Shown: positions 40,372 through 49,516 of the stretch, piece after piece
Layout: every line of letters starts with the position of its first letter
Numbering within the stretch: the stretch's first letter is position 1
Source: CAYWQB01 sp964460785
GTDB lineage: Bacteria > Chlamydiota > Chlamydiia > Chlamydiales > CAYWQB01
NCBI GenBank assembly: GCA_964460785.1
Contig: CAYWQB010000001.1
Span: forward strand, 496,001-560,000
Reading direction: 5' to 3'
Length of the DNA stretch: 64,000 bases
Position numbers and translations under genes: made by a program
The notes under the pieces: generated by a model
The model's input: only the letters and a program-made list of their open reading frames with translations
What the model was told of the DNA's origin: nothing
Database searches by the model: none

Positions 40372-41747
40372 ATCATCTGCTTAGGATCCACATACTGAGT
40401 AAATTCTTCTTCTGAAAGCAAACCTAAAGATAAAGCGGCTTCCTTTAAGCTGATTCGCTCATTGTATGCCTTTTTAGCAATCATGCTGGCTTTATCGTAG
40501 CCAATCTTTTTATTCAGAGCTGTGACTAACATTAAAGAATTGTTCAGTAGAGATTCTGTGCGCTCGACATCAACTGTGAGGCCTTGCAAGCAGCGCTCAG
40601 TAAAACTTGCTGCAGCATCTGCTAAAAGATGAATCGACTGAAGCAGGTTATAAATAATCACTGGCTTGAAAACATTGAGCTCAAAGTTTCCCTGGCTTGC
40701 GGCAAAAGCAATTGTTGTATCATTGCCCATTACTTGCGCACAAACCATGGTAAGAGCTTCGCATTGAGTGGGGTTTACTTTCCCAGGCATAATGGATGAG
40801 CCAGGTTCATTCGCCGGTAGGACAAGCTCTCCTATTCCACAGCGAGGGCCTGACCCCAAAAAGCGAATGTCTTGAGCAATTTTAAAAAGAGCACAAGCCA
40901 GTCCCTTCAGAGCTCCACTTAGTAAGGCACACCCATCATGAGCGGCAATCATGGAAAACTTATTCTCAGCTTCAGTCACAGGAAAGGAGACTAAAGAAGA
41001 GAGGACTTCTGCCGTGCGCTTTCCAAAGTTTTGTGGAGTATTTATTCCCGTCCCTACAGCTGTACCTCCAAGGGGAATCGCAGCTAGTCGTTCTTCTTGG
41101 ATCTGCACAGAGCGCAAAGCTTCTTCTACTTGGGCAATATATCCCGAAAAGACCTGCCCAAAAGTCAGAGGTGTTGCATCCATTAGATGCGTTCGCCCAA
41201 TTTTAATAATGGAAGCAAATTCTTTTTTCTTTGTTTTTAAAACTTCTAAGAACTGCTGAATCTTCGGATAAAAATCGTTCTGCATTGCACGGCGCACAGA
41301 AAGGTGCATGGCAGCAGGAAAGCTATCATTTGATGATTGGGAGGCGTTGACATCATCGTTGGGGTGCACAGGCTGCTTAGAGCCTTTTTTCCCACCCATG
41401 ATTTCTATTGCTCGATTTGCAATCACCTCATTTACATTCATATTGGTCTGTGTACCGGACCCTGTCTGCCAAACAGCAAGAGGAAAATGTTCATTCAAAG
41501 ACCCTGAGAGGATCTCATCTGCTGCCTGTTTGATTGCTTCGAGCTTTGTAGGATCTAATGCTCCCATCTCGACATTGACAATGGCACACGCTTTTTTTAT
41601 CAGCGCATAGCTTTCTACAACTTCTAAAGGCATCTTTTCAGAACCTATCGGGAAGTTCATTAGGGAGCGCTGTGTCTGTGCTCCCCAATAGACTGCATCA
41701 TCAACGGCTACTTCACCAAGAGAGTCCTTTTCGATCCGTACGCCCAT
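40368..41747 (-). CDS. fumC: Class II fumarate hydratase
   Basis: Interconverts fumarate and malate in the TCA cycle without an iron-sulfur cluster. The open frame reaches 41798, but AAGGAG at 41754-41759 precedes the ATG at 41747, and the protein then starts with the normal MGVRIEKDSLGEV, giving 459 residues, the family length. Signature GSSIMPGKVNPTQ is present, as are TGSGTQTNMNVNEVIANRA, GRTHLMDATPLTFGQ and the HPNDDVNASQSSNDSFP substrate loop. It follows the V-ATPase K gene by 10 bases and may be carried on the same transcript. Confidence 0.96.
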   Translation of the reverse strand: MGVRIEKDSLGEVAVDDAVYWGAQTQRSLMNFPIGSEKMPLEVVESYALIKKACAIVNVEMGALDPTKLEAIKQAADEILSGSLNEHFPLAVWQTGSGTQTNMNVNEVIANRAIEIMGGKKGSKQPVHPNDDVNASQSSNDSFPAAMHLSVRRAMQNDFYPKIQQFLEVLKTKKKEFASIIKIGRTHLMDATPLTFGQVFSGYIAQVEEALRSVQIQEERLAAIPLGGTAVGTGINTPQNFGKRTAEVLSSLVSFPVTEAENKFSMIAAHDGCALLSGALKGLACALFKIAQDIRFLGSGPRCGIGELVLPANEPGSSIMPGKVNPTQCEALTMVCAQVMGNDTTIAFAASQGNFELNVFKPVIIYNLLQSIHLLADAAASFTERCLQGLTVDVERTESLLNNSLMLVTALNKKIGYDKASMIAKKAYNERISLKEAALSLGLLSEEEFTQYVDPKQMI

Positions 41748-41757
41748 GAGCAGCTCC

Positions 41758-42180
41758 TTACATAATGAGTAAAGCAAATACGAAAGCAAATAGAGCAAAA
41801 GACTCTACAATACCAATCGCAGCAAAGCATTTACCAAATACATCAGGCTGTTTCGCAGAAGCTTGAATACCTGAAGCAGCACATCGTCCTTGGTAAATAG
41901 CAGATGCCATAATTGCCAAGCCACATGCTAAGCCAATCCCTACCCCTGACATAGCAGACAGAGTGCCGGCTTTAATGCTTTTACTCATCAAAAGCATGAG
42001 AATAAATCCATAGATAGATTGTGACGAAGGAGCAGCACTCATACCAATGAATTTACCATGCCCCTCATCTACTCGACTCATTGCTCCATGTGAAGCCATG
42101 CCAGCGATCCCACAACCAATTGAGCTACCCAAGCAACTCAACCCCAGCGCTAGTGCTGGTCCGACCATACTAAAATCCAT
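41758..42180 (-). CDS. atpK: V-type ATPase subunit K (proteolipid ring)
   Basis: Rotor-ring subunit of the V-type ATPase membrane sector, 140 residues with four membrane helices as a duplicated hairpin. The ion-carrying carboxylate is Glu126 in GIVESFALF (helix 4). Comparing with the Na+-transporting Enterococcus hirae NtpK, whose ligands are L61 (backbone), T64, Q65, Q110 and E139, the equivalents here are A50, S53, Q54 (APSSQSIYG), Q97 (IYQGR) and E126. So the side-chain set is kept, Thr to Ser being conservative. The ATG at 42180 has AAGGAG upstream. Last subunit gene of the operon. Confidence 0.93.
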   Translation of the reverse strand: MDFSMVGPALALGLSCLGSSIGCGIAGMASHGAMSRVDEGHGKFIGMSAAPSSQSIYGFILMLLMSKSIKAGTLSAMSGVGIGLACGLAIMASAIYQGRCAASGIQASAKQPDVFGKCFAAIGIVESFALFAFVFALLIM

Positions 42181-42199
42181 AATGGAAACTCCTTGTTAA

Positions 42200-44128
42200 C
42201 TATGATCCTTTCGGCACCTTCAATAGCTGAAGAGGACGGAATTCCTTTCCTCCTCCCTCAAATGAATAGTGGTACCACTCGAGAAAATTTAATCGTAAAC
42301 CGTGCAAAACACCACTCATGACATTGAGAGTGATATTGACAAGGTGACCCACAAGTATAATGAGCCAACCAACTGAGAGGCCTGCAGCCATCCCCATATC
42401 ATTAAATGTGCTGCTCATAATCCCCCCAGCAAGTCCTAGAGCATAAAGCCGTAAGTAGGACAGCACATCTGCAAAAACCTGTATGATATTTGTAATCTCT
42501 GTCACTCCCTCAAGCCGCTTTTGCACAATTGCAAGAACAACTGCGAGGCCAATACCTCCATAAAGCAGAAGCTCTCCAATGTGGGCTCCCCCTGCCTTGG
42601 GTATCCCCAAAGCAAAGTGTAGCATGGAGCTTGCATCTAAAATAGCAACAGGGAAAAAAAGGTAGGCCCCCACCATGAACAGAGCCCAGCCGGCATTGGC
42701 CCAAGACCGCAACAGATAGCGCAAAAGCCCTAGAATGACATGCAAAGTCCCTATCAGTACAGAGAACTCCAACATAATATTATCAGTAAATTTATCCAGC
42801 ATGACGAACTGCTCTTGGCCATCGACAACTGCTTTTGCTTTTTCTAAAACAGCCTTAGGAGCATGCACACCCTTAATAGAAGGAAAGTGTTCAACCCAGT
42901 ACTGATATACATCATCCTGATGATCCATATGATAAGCTATTTTCTTTTCAGCAAGCCACTGTGTCAGAGAGATATCTCGTACAGGGTTGTGAATACCTAT
43001 ATCAATCCCAAAGAAAGAAGTTGTCAGTACTCCCCAAATCATGCAAGAGATCCCTAGCATTCCTAGCAGTTTCACCATCCGCTGCCCTGTTCCTGCTAAG
43101 GAAGGAAAGCGCCACTTCAGCAAACAAGCCAGCAAAAAGAAAATCATGCCGTACCCTGCATCTCCCACAATAATAGCGAAGAAGAGTGCAAAAGCCCATA
43201 AAACCCACCCTGAAGGATCTCTATCTCCAAATGATGGAGTATCATAAACACCGATCACATCCTGACCAATCCGAGCAAATCCCCTATTTTCTAGGTAAGT
43301 GGGTGGCCGATCCCTGTCATCGACTCGAACAGGCTCATAACTGACAGCATACCGAGAGGCTGCAGCTTCTAGGTCTTTTAAGCGATTTCTAGGAACCCAC
43401 CCTTCAACAGCAAAAATTTGTCCTCCGACAAGTCCCTCTGTCATGTTTTGTACACTATCTAAGTTATGTGCATTGAGCAGGTGGATATAGTAGTCATCGA
43501 CGACTTTGCGACAGCTAGCAAAGCTACGCAGTTCATTAGAAATCTCTTTTAAGCGTACTTTTACTTCTCGAGCGCGTGCTTTTAACTTCCCTATAGGGGT
43601 TTCAATAAAAAGCTCTATTACCCCTGGGTAACTTTCTTTCTCTGGGCTAATGGAGATGAAGTAATCTAATGACCCTTCTCGCTTAACTGGAATCAGCTCA
43701 GGGTACTTTTTACATAGCTCTTCAAAGCGATCTTTTGCCTTGCTCACAAAAAACTGAACAGAGCGTCCACTTGTTTCTTCAATCCACTGCAAGTCATCGA
43801 TAGAAAAATCTCCAAAGGGAGCAACTCGAGCCTCTTCAAGACGGATATAGCGCTCTTCTTCCTGCAATTTTTCTTGCTCTGCTTGTAAAGAGAGAACTTC
43901 TGATACAACTTTCTCTGGACTCTGTAATTCTTTCTGCGGGAGAGGCTGCAACTTATGCAAAAGGTGAGCTACACGGTATACATCTTGCACTTCACGAGGA
44001 GCTCGGGATAATGTCTTTTCTCCCCGATTAATAAACTCCACCACTCCTGCTTTTTGACAGGCAGAAAAAAATGCTTCCTGCTGTTCTTTCGCCCCAACAA
44101 AAAGCAGCTTTTGGACATCAATGCGCAT
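42200..44128 (-). CDS. atpI: V-type ATPase subunit I (stator/membrane subunit a homologue)
   Basis: 642 residues: a cytoplasmic N-terminal arm (about 1-330) with coiled-coil segments, and a C-terminal membrane domain with about seven helices (from about residue 305 on), for example WVLWAFALFFAIIVGDAGYGMIFFLLACLL. The helix with the essential Arg that faces the K ring is probably VLSYLRLYALGLAGGIMSS (about 555-573). It overlaps the end of subunit D by 11 bases. Length and layout match the chlamydial subunit. Confidence 0.92.
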   Translation of the reverse strand: MRIDVQKLLFVGAKEQQEAFFSACQKAGVVEFINRGEKTLSRAPREVQDVYRVAHLLHKLQPLPQKELQSPEKVVSEVLSLQAEQEKLQEEERYIRLEEARVAPFGDFSIDDLQWIEETSGRSVQFFVSKAKDRFEELCKKYPELIPVKREGSLDYFISISPEKESYPGVIELFIETPIGKLKARAREVKVRLKEISNELRSFASCRKVVDDYYIHLLNAHNLDSVQNMTEGLVGGQIFAVEGWVPRNRLKDLEAAASRYAVSYEPVRVDDRDRPPTYLENRGFARIGQDVIGVYDTPSFGDRDPSGWVLWAFALFFAIIVGDAGYGMIFFLLACLLKWRFPSLAGTGQRMVKLLGMLGISCMIWGVLTTSFFGIDIGIHNPVRDISLTQWLAEKKIAYHMDHQDDVYQYWVEHFPSIKGVHAPKAVLEKAKAVVDGQEQFVMLDKFTDNIMLEFSVLIGTLHVILGLLRYLLRSWANAGWALFMVGAYLFFPVAILDASSMLHFALGIPKAGGAHIGELLLYGGIGLAVVLAIVQKRLEGVTEITNIIQVFADVLSYLRLYALGLAGGIMSSTFNDMGMAAGLSVGWLIILVGHLVNITLNVMSGVLHGLRLNFLEWYHYSFEGGGKEFRPLQLLKVPKGS

Positions 44129-44741
44129 GCTGTTCCGCCTTTTTTGTTAGGATCTTTCGCTTTGCTGCCTTAGCTTGCGCTACTGCTGCAAGCTCTTGAT
44201 CGCCCAGGAAAATTTTGATCCTTTTAATATTCTTTTTTGCTCTAGGAATTAGAACTTTTTCAAAGAGATTTACACGAATAGAGACATCTCTTAGTTCTTT
44301 TTCCAAAGCCGCCTTTTTCTCTTCAGCGATGGTAACTTTTGCTTTTGAGGTAACCAGTTGACGAATGCCAGCAACCACTGCATCTAGCCAACTAGGTGTT
44401 GCAAATAGGGAGTACTCTAAAGGAGAAAACTCGACTCTTCTTAGCTCTGGGACATCCACTCCTGCAATATTCTCATAGTCCCGCACAACCTGCTGAACGT
44501 TTGCTACATTTTCAATATTCAGGCCAATATGCAAGCTTGTTAGCAGTTTGCTGTATGCGTTGACATGCTTTTTCTCTTCATCCAAAGCTCTCTTTAAAGA
44601 GTCTATCTCCAGCTTTACTTCCACAACTTGTGTTTGTAGCATCGCTTTTTTTAGCTGAAGAGTCGGCAAATAGCGATTGAGCTGGTTAAGAGAGACTTGC
44701 TGCTCTCTTAAAGAGTTCTTGGTGAGCTTTACTTCTGCCAC
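44118..44741 (-). CDS. atpD: V-type ATPase subunit D (central stalk)
   Basis: Central-stalk rotor subunit, 207 residues, largely two long antiparallel helices. The N terminus LTKNSLREQQVSLNQLNRYLPTLQLKKAML and the C-terminal RVNLFEKVLIPRAKKNIKRIKIFL are the conserved D-subunit blocks. The start is a GTG at 44741, not an ATG; the AAGGAG ribosome-binding site (plus-strand 44749-44754) overlaps the atpB stop, so translation is coupled to subunit B. Confidence 0.94.
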   Translation of the reverse strand: MAEVKLTKNSLREQQVSLNQLNRYLPTLQLKKAMLQTQVVEVKLEIDSLKRALDEEKKHVNAYSKLLTSLHIGLNIENVANVQQVVRDYENIAGVDVPELRRVEFSPLEYSLFATPSWLDAVVAGIRQLVTSKAKVTIAEEKKAALEKELRDVSIRVNLFEKVLIPRAKKNIKRIKIFLGDQELAAVAQAKAAKRKILTKKAEQHAH

Positions 44742-44745
44742 AGGG

Positions 44746-46047
44746 CTACTCCTTGTGCCAATATTTCTCTGTCAGGCTCTTTTTAATCCCCACCTCCTCT
44801 GACTCAAAACAACCGCCTAAAATCTTCCATCCCATGTCTAGAGCTTCTTCTATTGTATAGTTCACCTCTAGATTCATCATCTCTGCTTCAAACAGGTCTG
44901 AGTATTTGAGGAGCTTTTGGTCCCACTTGGATAGCTTAAAGCCCATGCCTTGACGCTCTCGAGCTTTTTTTGATTCGGCATACAGGCGAATCATTGCGTT
45001 GGCTAAATCTCCATGATCTTCTCGTGTTACCTTCCCGATTACCATCTGCTTGAGGCGAGAAAGAGAGCCAAAGGGATCAATACGTCCGCCGTGCAAGTAG
45101 AACTGCCCTTCTGTAATATACCCGGTATTATCGGGAATCGGATGGGTAACATCTCCCCCTGGCATGGTGGTAGCAGCAATCACTGTGATTGATCCAGCCC
45201 CTGCAATATCCACAGCTTTTTCATAACGAGCTGCCAGATCAGAGTAAAGAGACCCTGGGTAACCTCTATTGGAGGGTACCTGGTCCATCGTAATTGCAAT
45301 TTCTTTTAGGGAGTCTGCGAAGGCCGTCATGTCTGTCATAAGGACCAAAACATTTTTCCCTTCTACGGCGAAGTTTTCTGCACAAGCAAGAGCCATATCG
45401 GGAACGAGCATACACTCTACAGCAGGGTCTACTGCACGATGAATAAACATAACTGTTTTATTCATCGATCCAGATTGCTCTGCATTATCAATGAATGCTT
45501 GGTAGTCTGCATAGGTCAATCCCATCCCTGCAATCACGACAACATCAGCATCTGTTTGGTTTGCAATACGCATAAGTAAGGGGTTATAGGGCTCTCCGGC
45601 AATAGAAAATACTGGAATCTTCTGCGACTTAACCAAGCAGTTGAACACATCAATCATAGGGATGTTGGTGCGAACCATGTCTCTTGGAACAATACGGCGT
45701 GCAGGATTAAAGGAAGGGCGACCAATATCAACGGCCTTTCCAACCACTTCAGGGCCATTATCAATGGGAGTGCCATCACCGCGCAAACAGCGCCCTAGAA
45801 GCTGTGAGCCATAAGTAGCCTGCATTTGCTTACCCAAAAAGGTTACCTTATCCCCTGTAGAGATCCCTCGGGTCTGGCTGAATACCTGAAGAGTCACTAA
45901 GTCATGATCCAAGCTCAGTACAGATGCATATGTTGAGCGCCCATCACTCATATCGATACGGGCAAGCTCTCCTAAAGAGACCCCTTCTGCACGTACAGAG
46001 ACGAGGCTTCCTCTAATATCTTCTATTCTTTCATATACCATTTTCAT
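44746..46047 (-). CDS. atpB: V-type ATPase subunit B (non-catalytic)
   Basis: Nucleotide-binding but non-catalytic subunit of the V1 hexamer. The frame reaches 46056 through a TTG, but GAGG lies 9 bases before the ATG at 46047, so the protein is taken as 433 residues. Blocks include MIDVFNCLVKSQKIPVFS with no complete P-loop (SIAGEPYNPLLMRIA instead), GYPGSLYSDLAARYE, TMPGGDVTHPIPDNTGYITEGQ and SRLKQM. It lies 16 bases behind subunit A. Confidence 0.95.
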   Translation of the reverse strand: MKMVYERIEDIRGSLVSVRAEGVSLGELARIDMSDGRSTYASVLSLDHDLVTLQVFSQTRGISTGDKVTFLGKQMQATYGSQLLGRCLRGDGTPIDNGPEVVGKAVDIGRPSFNPARRIVPRDMVRTNIPMIDVFNCLVKSQKIPVFSIAGEPYNPLLMRIANQTDADVVVIAGMGLTYADYQAFIDNAEQSGSMNKTVMFIHRAVDPAVECMLVPDMALACAENFAVEGKNVLVLMTDMTAFADSLKEIAITMDQVPSNRGYPGSLYSDLAARYEKAVDIAGAGSITVIAATTMPGGDVTHPIPDNTGYITEGQFYLHGGRIDPFGSLSRLKQMVIGKVTREDHGDLANAMIRLYAESKKARERQGMGFKLSKWDQKLLKYSDLFEAEMMNLEVNYTIEEALDMGWKILGGCFESEEVGIKKSLTEKYWHKE

Positions 46048-46063
46048 ATGCGACAACCTCTAT

Positions 46064-47839
46064 CTATCCCTGGGAAGCCCTAGCTATTTTCCCTTCAATG
46101 GAGTTCCAAGCTTTTTGGTACTCATTCGACTCGAAAGGAAGAAAGTTTAGGTTTTTAATTTCGTTTTGCAGGTTGATAAAATAGACCCTCGCTTCATCAT
46201 GTGAAGAGAAGGCAAATTCTGTACGAAAAATACGATCAACAAGTGAAAAAAGAGGCTTTTGTCTTTCTAAAGGACAGTAGGCATCTTCTTTATCGAAAGC
46301 ATTTTGCTGTAAGTAAGCGAAGTCATAAAGTTCCGCTTTAAGATAGGTAATTAAGTCTTCTATCGCGGTTCCTTCTTCACCAACAACTTCCATCCTCTTT
46401 CCAATTTCATCACCAAGACGAAGCATTTGTGAGGCGCGACGCACCATTTCCCCCCACCCTTCGACATCGTGCTCTAGCTCTTTTGCACAAAGTCCTACAT
46501 ACTTTGACCAAGACTGCAGTGTATCGATTGCTGGATAGCGGCGTGCATCTGAGCGCGCTCGAGAAAGACCATGAAACGCTCCTACGACCGCAAGTGTCGA
46601 CTGAGTCACAGGTTCTTCGAAGTTACCACCTGCAGGAGAGACAGACCCTCCAATTGTTACGGAGCCTTGAGAGCCATCTTTCAACTGGAGACATCCTGCG
46701 CGCTCATAAAAGGCTGCAATACGTGAAGCCAGGTACGCAGGGAAGGCTTCCTCTCCTGGAATTTCTTCCAAGCGGCCAGACATTTCTCTCAAAGCCTGAG
46801 CCCAACGAGACGTTGAGTCTGCTAGAAGTAGGATATCTAGACCCATTTGCCGGTAATATTCAGCAAGGGTGATCCCCATGTAAATGGAAGCTTCTCGGGC
46901 AGCGACGGGCATAGAGGAGGTATTACAAATGATTGCGGTGCGGTTCATTAGCGTTTCGCCAGTGTGGGGGTCTTCAAGCTCTGGGAACTCCTGAAGAATC
47001 TCCACAACTTCTCCTGCCCGCTCGCCACAAGCAACAACAATCACAACATCTACAGCTGAGTACTTGGACAGATGATGCTGAATCACAGTTTTTCCTGCTC
47101 CAAAAGGCCCAGGCGTACAAAATGTCCCTCCCTTAACGACAGGTACTTGGGTGTCAATCACACGCAGCCCGGTATCCATCATTTTTGAGCCTCGCACACG
47201 CTCACCACACATCAAACCGCTCTTTACAGGCCATGTTTGAACCATTGTAAAGGAGTGCTCTTTTCCAGACTCATCGGTTGCTTTTGCTACGACTGTATCG
47301 ACAGTATAATCCCCTGGCTCAATCGTCCAGGTCAATGTATAGCGCCCATAAAGCTTAAATGGCACCATCACTCGGTGTGTGAAGCGCCCTTCTGGAGTTG
47401 TGCCTAGAGAGTCTCCTCTTTCTAAGACATCTCCAACAGATGCAGTGGGAGAGTAAGCCCATTTCTTTTTACGATCTAGAGGCTTTAGATAAAGCCCGCG
47501 TGGTAAGAAAACCCCTGAAGCTTCTGCAACTTCTTCCAAGGGGTTTTGCAAACCATCTACCACACTTGAAAGGACACCAGGCCCTAGTTCTGCCTCTAAC
47601 AGTTCATTGGTGAAGCTCACATGAGCTCCAACAGAGACTTCTCGGGTATCTTCATATACCTGGATCTTTACGAAGTCTCCAGCGACTTCGATAACTTCAC
47701 TTTTTAGAGCCACATCACCCACATGTACGTAGGCAACTTCTCCTTGCTTCACAGTCCCCTCGTACTGCACTTGCAACAGGTTCCCAAATGCTCGCTTCAC
47801 CGAGCCTTTTGCGTGAGCAGTTTCTGCTACCGTGGTCAT
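46064..47839 (-). CDS. atpA: V-type ATPase subunit A (catalytic)
   Basis: Catalytic subunit that hydrolyses or makes ATP, 591 residues. The P-loop GPFGAGKT is at 244-251 (GAFGCGKT in most V/A-ATPases), followed by the catalytic Glu in ACGERAGEVVEILQEFPEL, then LLADSTSRWAQALREMSGRLEE and the VSPAGGNFEEPVTQ region. The long insert of about 100-200 (the 'non-homologous region') characteristic of A subunits is present. Start ATG 47839 overlaps the end of the upstream DUF2764-type gene by 4 bases. Confidence 0.96.
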   Translation of the reverse strand: MTTVAETAHAKGSVKRAFGNLLQVQYEGTVKQGEVAYVHVGDVALKSEVIEVAGDFVKIQVYEDTREVSVGAHVSFTNELLEAELGPGVLSSVVDGLQNPLEEVAEASGVFLPRGLYLKPLDRKKKWAYSPTASVGDVLERGDSLGTTPEGRFTHRVMVPFKLYGRYTLTWTIEPGDYTVDTVVAKATDESGKEHSFTMVQTWPVKSGLMCGERVRGSKMMDTGLRVIDTQVPVVKGGTFCTPGPFGAGKTVIQHHLSKYSAVDVVIVVACGERAGEVVEILQEFPELEDPHTGETLMNRTAIICNTSSMPVAAREASIYMGITLAEYYRQMGLDILLLADSTSRWAQALREMSGRLEEIPGEEAFPAYLASRIAAFYERAGCLQLKDGSQGSVTIGGSVSPAGGNFEEPVTQSTLAVVGAFHGLSRARSDARRYPAIDTLQSWSKYVGLCAKELEHDVEGWGEMVRRASQMLRLGDEIGKRMEVVGEEGTAIEDLITYLKAELYDFAYLQQNAFDKEDAYCPLERQKPLFSLVDRIFRTEFAFSSHDEARVYFINLQNEIKNLNFLPFESNEYQKAWNSIEGKIARASQG

Positions 47840-48615
47840 GCTTCTTCCTTCAAGATATCTTCTACTAATTCTTTACTTTTGGATGCATCCAAAGCGAACC
47901 AACGCTCTAGAGCCCCAAGCTTTAATCCATAAGCTAATACATACTCTGTGGAGAAGACTTTTGTCTCCATAGCCTCTGATAAATAGTCCCACTCAAATGC
48001 CAAAACTCCCTTAGCAAGTTCTAAAGGAGAGGTCTCCTCTTCACTAAATAGGCGTTTTAAAGGCTCAAATTCTAGGGGGGGCTCATAACTTTGAGCATCT
48101 TTTTGAGCTAAGATTTGTGCAACAATAGGGTCACTAGGGTCTTCATAGCGCAACTCTGGCTCTACAGGAACCCCGATGCGCTTCGCGCGCAGTGCGGTGA
48201 TCACAAGCCGCAAGCTTCGAGCAAAGTGAAGATACGCAGCCACAAACCCATCTTGCTGCTGGCTTTCAACTACAAAATATTGCGCTAGCAAAGAGGGATA
48301 GTGCTTGATTCGATCTTCGACTTCATCATGAGAGTCTAAAAAGCTTAAAACATATTCTGGGAATCCCGTTTTATCCTGTAAATGTGCTTCTAGCTCTACC
48401 TTTGAATACAGACCTCGATCATCCCATGGTGTTCCCACATAGAGCGAACGGATATTTTCCAAGTCTGTAAGGTGCATCAGCGTTTTCAGTTGCTGCCACT
48501 CCTTGGCAGGCAAGTTTTCCTTACACATAAGAGAAAACTCTTGAAAGGAGAGTTGAGGAGCCTCCTGACGTTTCAGAGGAGGCAGGGCTGATACGAGATA
48601 AAATAAACTAGCCAT
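47836..48615 (-). CDS. V-ATPase operon protein, DUF2764 type (candidate subunit C equivalent)
   Basis: A 259-residue helical protein located between subunits E and A, the position held in Chlamydia by the conserved uncharacterised V-ATPase operon protein (DUF2764 group, also in Bacteroidetes and spirochaetes). Its N terminus is FYLVSALPPLKRQEAPQLSF, which fits the group, and its all-alpha layout with YFVVESQQQDGFVAAYLHFARSLRLVI and YEDPSDPIVAQILAQ is compatible with the subunit C/d role that no other gene here fills. That role is inference. Co-translated with atpA (4-base overlap) and 4 bases behind atpE. Confidence 0.82.
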   Translation of the reverse strand: MASLFYLVSALPPLKRQEAPQLSFQEFSLMCKENLPAKEWQQLKTLMHLTDLENIRSLYVGTPWDDRGLYSKVELEAHLQDKTGFPEYVLSFLDSHDEVEDRIKHYPSLLAQYFVVESQQQDGFVAAYLHFARSLRLVITALRAKRIGVPVEPELRYEDPSDPIVAQILAQKDAQSYEPPLEFEPLKRLFSEEETSPLELAKGVLAFEWDYLSEAMETKVFSTEYVLAYGLKLGALERWFALDASKSKELVEDILKEEA

Positions 48616-48619
48616 ATGC

Positions 48620-49234
48620 TTAGGAAAAAAACAGGTCTCTAAAATCTTTGCGAACGTAACTTCCCAGCAGCTGAGCTACTGTCTGATCAGACATATCAAG
48701 GGTGAGATACTCATCTTTTAAAATCAGTTTAAAGCCACCCTTTAAAGGTTGAGACTCCATTTTGATTCTTTGTAAAGCTTCTTGCCCAATCTCTTCTGCA
48801 AGCTTCTTACTATCAACACATTGAGGAATAATCAGCTCTAGCGATGCTCCCATGCCTTGCTTTTCAATGGCTGCAACTAAGCTTGTCACGAGTTTTGCAA
48901 GGCTCGGCTCATCACACAAAGCATTTGCGACCTTCTCCCCCAACAACTTTTGAAACAAGTTGGTTTCAATCTCTTGTCGGAGAGCTTCTTGCGCCTGCTT
49001 TGCGGCCTGATTCATATTGCTCTGAAGAATCTCTTTGTCTTTTTTTGCTTGCTTTCGAGCTTGCTCCACAATCTCTGCCGCTTGCTGCTTGGCATCAGAG
49101 ACAATTTTTTCTGCGCTTTTTTCTGCTTCAGCAATTAAGCGATCAGCCTCTTCTCTTGCAGGCTCTAATGTATCTCGCTTAATCAGGTCACAGATTTCCT
49201 GAATCTTGTTTTTACTACTCTTTAGATCATTCAT
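48620..49234 (-). CDS. atpE: V-type ATPase subunit E (peripheral stalk)
   Basis: Peripheral-stalk subunit, 204 residues. A long N-terminal helix rich in Ala, Glu, Lys and Gln (EEADRLIAEAEKSAEKIVSDAKQQAAEIVEQA, about 24-55) is followed by a globular C-terminal part with LKGGFKLILKDEYLTLDMSDQ, the typical E-subunit end. First gene of the V-ATPase operon: E, DUF2764-type, A, B, D, I, K, the chlamydial order. The leader upstream holds several hairpins (49266-49350). Confidence 0.92.
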   Translation of the reverse strand: MNDLKSSKNKIQEICDLIKRDTLEPAREEADRLIAEAEKSAEKIVSDAKQQAAEIVEQARKQAKKDKEILQSNMNQAAKQAQEALRQEIETNLFQKLLGEKVANALCDEPSLAKLVTSLVAAIEKQGMGASLELIIPQCVDSKKLAEEIGQEALQRIKMESQPLKGGFKLILKDEYLTLDMSDQTVAQLLGSYVRKDFRDLFFS

Positions 49235-49265
49235 AAGCCACTTACTCTGTTTGCTCTACATTCCC

Positions 49266-49350
49266 CTCGCGAGAGGCTAGGACCTTAACCCATGGCGGGT
49301 TAACTTTCCATGAGAAAAAATTTCTCACCTACCACCTGTCGTAGCCAGGT
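49266..49350 (-). promoter_or_regulatory. Cluster of four inverted repeats in the atpE/tal divergent gap
   Basis: Within 85 bases: CTCGCGAG (49266-49273); TTAACCC/GGGTTAA (49285-49291, 49297-49303); TGAGAAA/TTTCTCA (49311-49317, 49321-49327); ACCTG/CAGGT (49334-49338, 49346-49350). As RNA from the minus strand these would be consecutive hairpins 30-115 bases before the atpE ATG. Could be a structured leader of the V-ATPase operon or operator sites. No known riboswitch class recognised. Confidence 0.5.
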
Positions 49351-49516
49351 TTTCCTAAACCCCATTTTCTTTCAATGTTTTAATTGATTCTTGGGCTGCA
49401 TAAAAAGAGCTTGCGGTCAGAAGTAACAGAGAATAAATGACCATAGAAAAAATATCGAACTTCGTTCAAAATGTAGATAAGCTATTTGTAATTTAGAACT
49501 TTTTCAGGGAGAGGTT

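Noticed and set aside
46429..46872. 147-codon plus-strand reading frame antisense to atpA
   Set aside because: It lies wholly inside a clear V-ATPase subunit A gene and its translation has no recognisable features; shadow of GC-rich codons.
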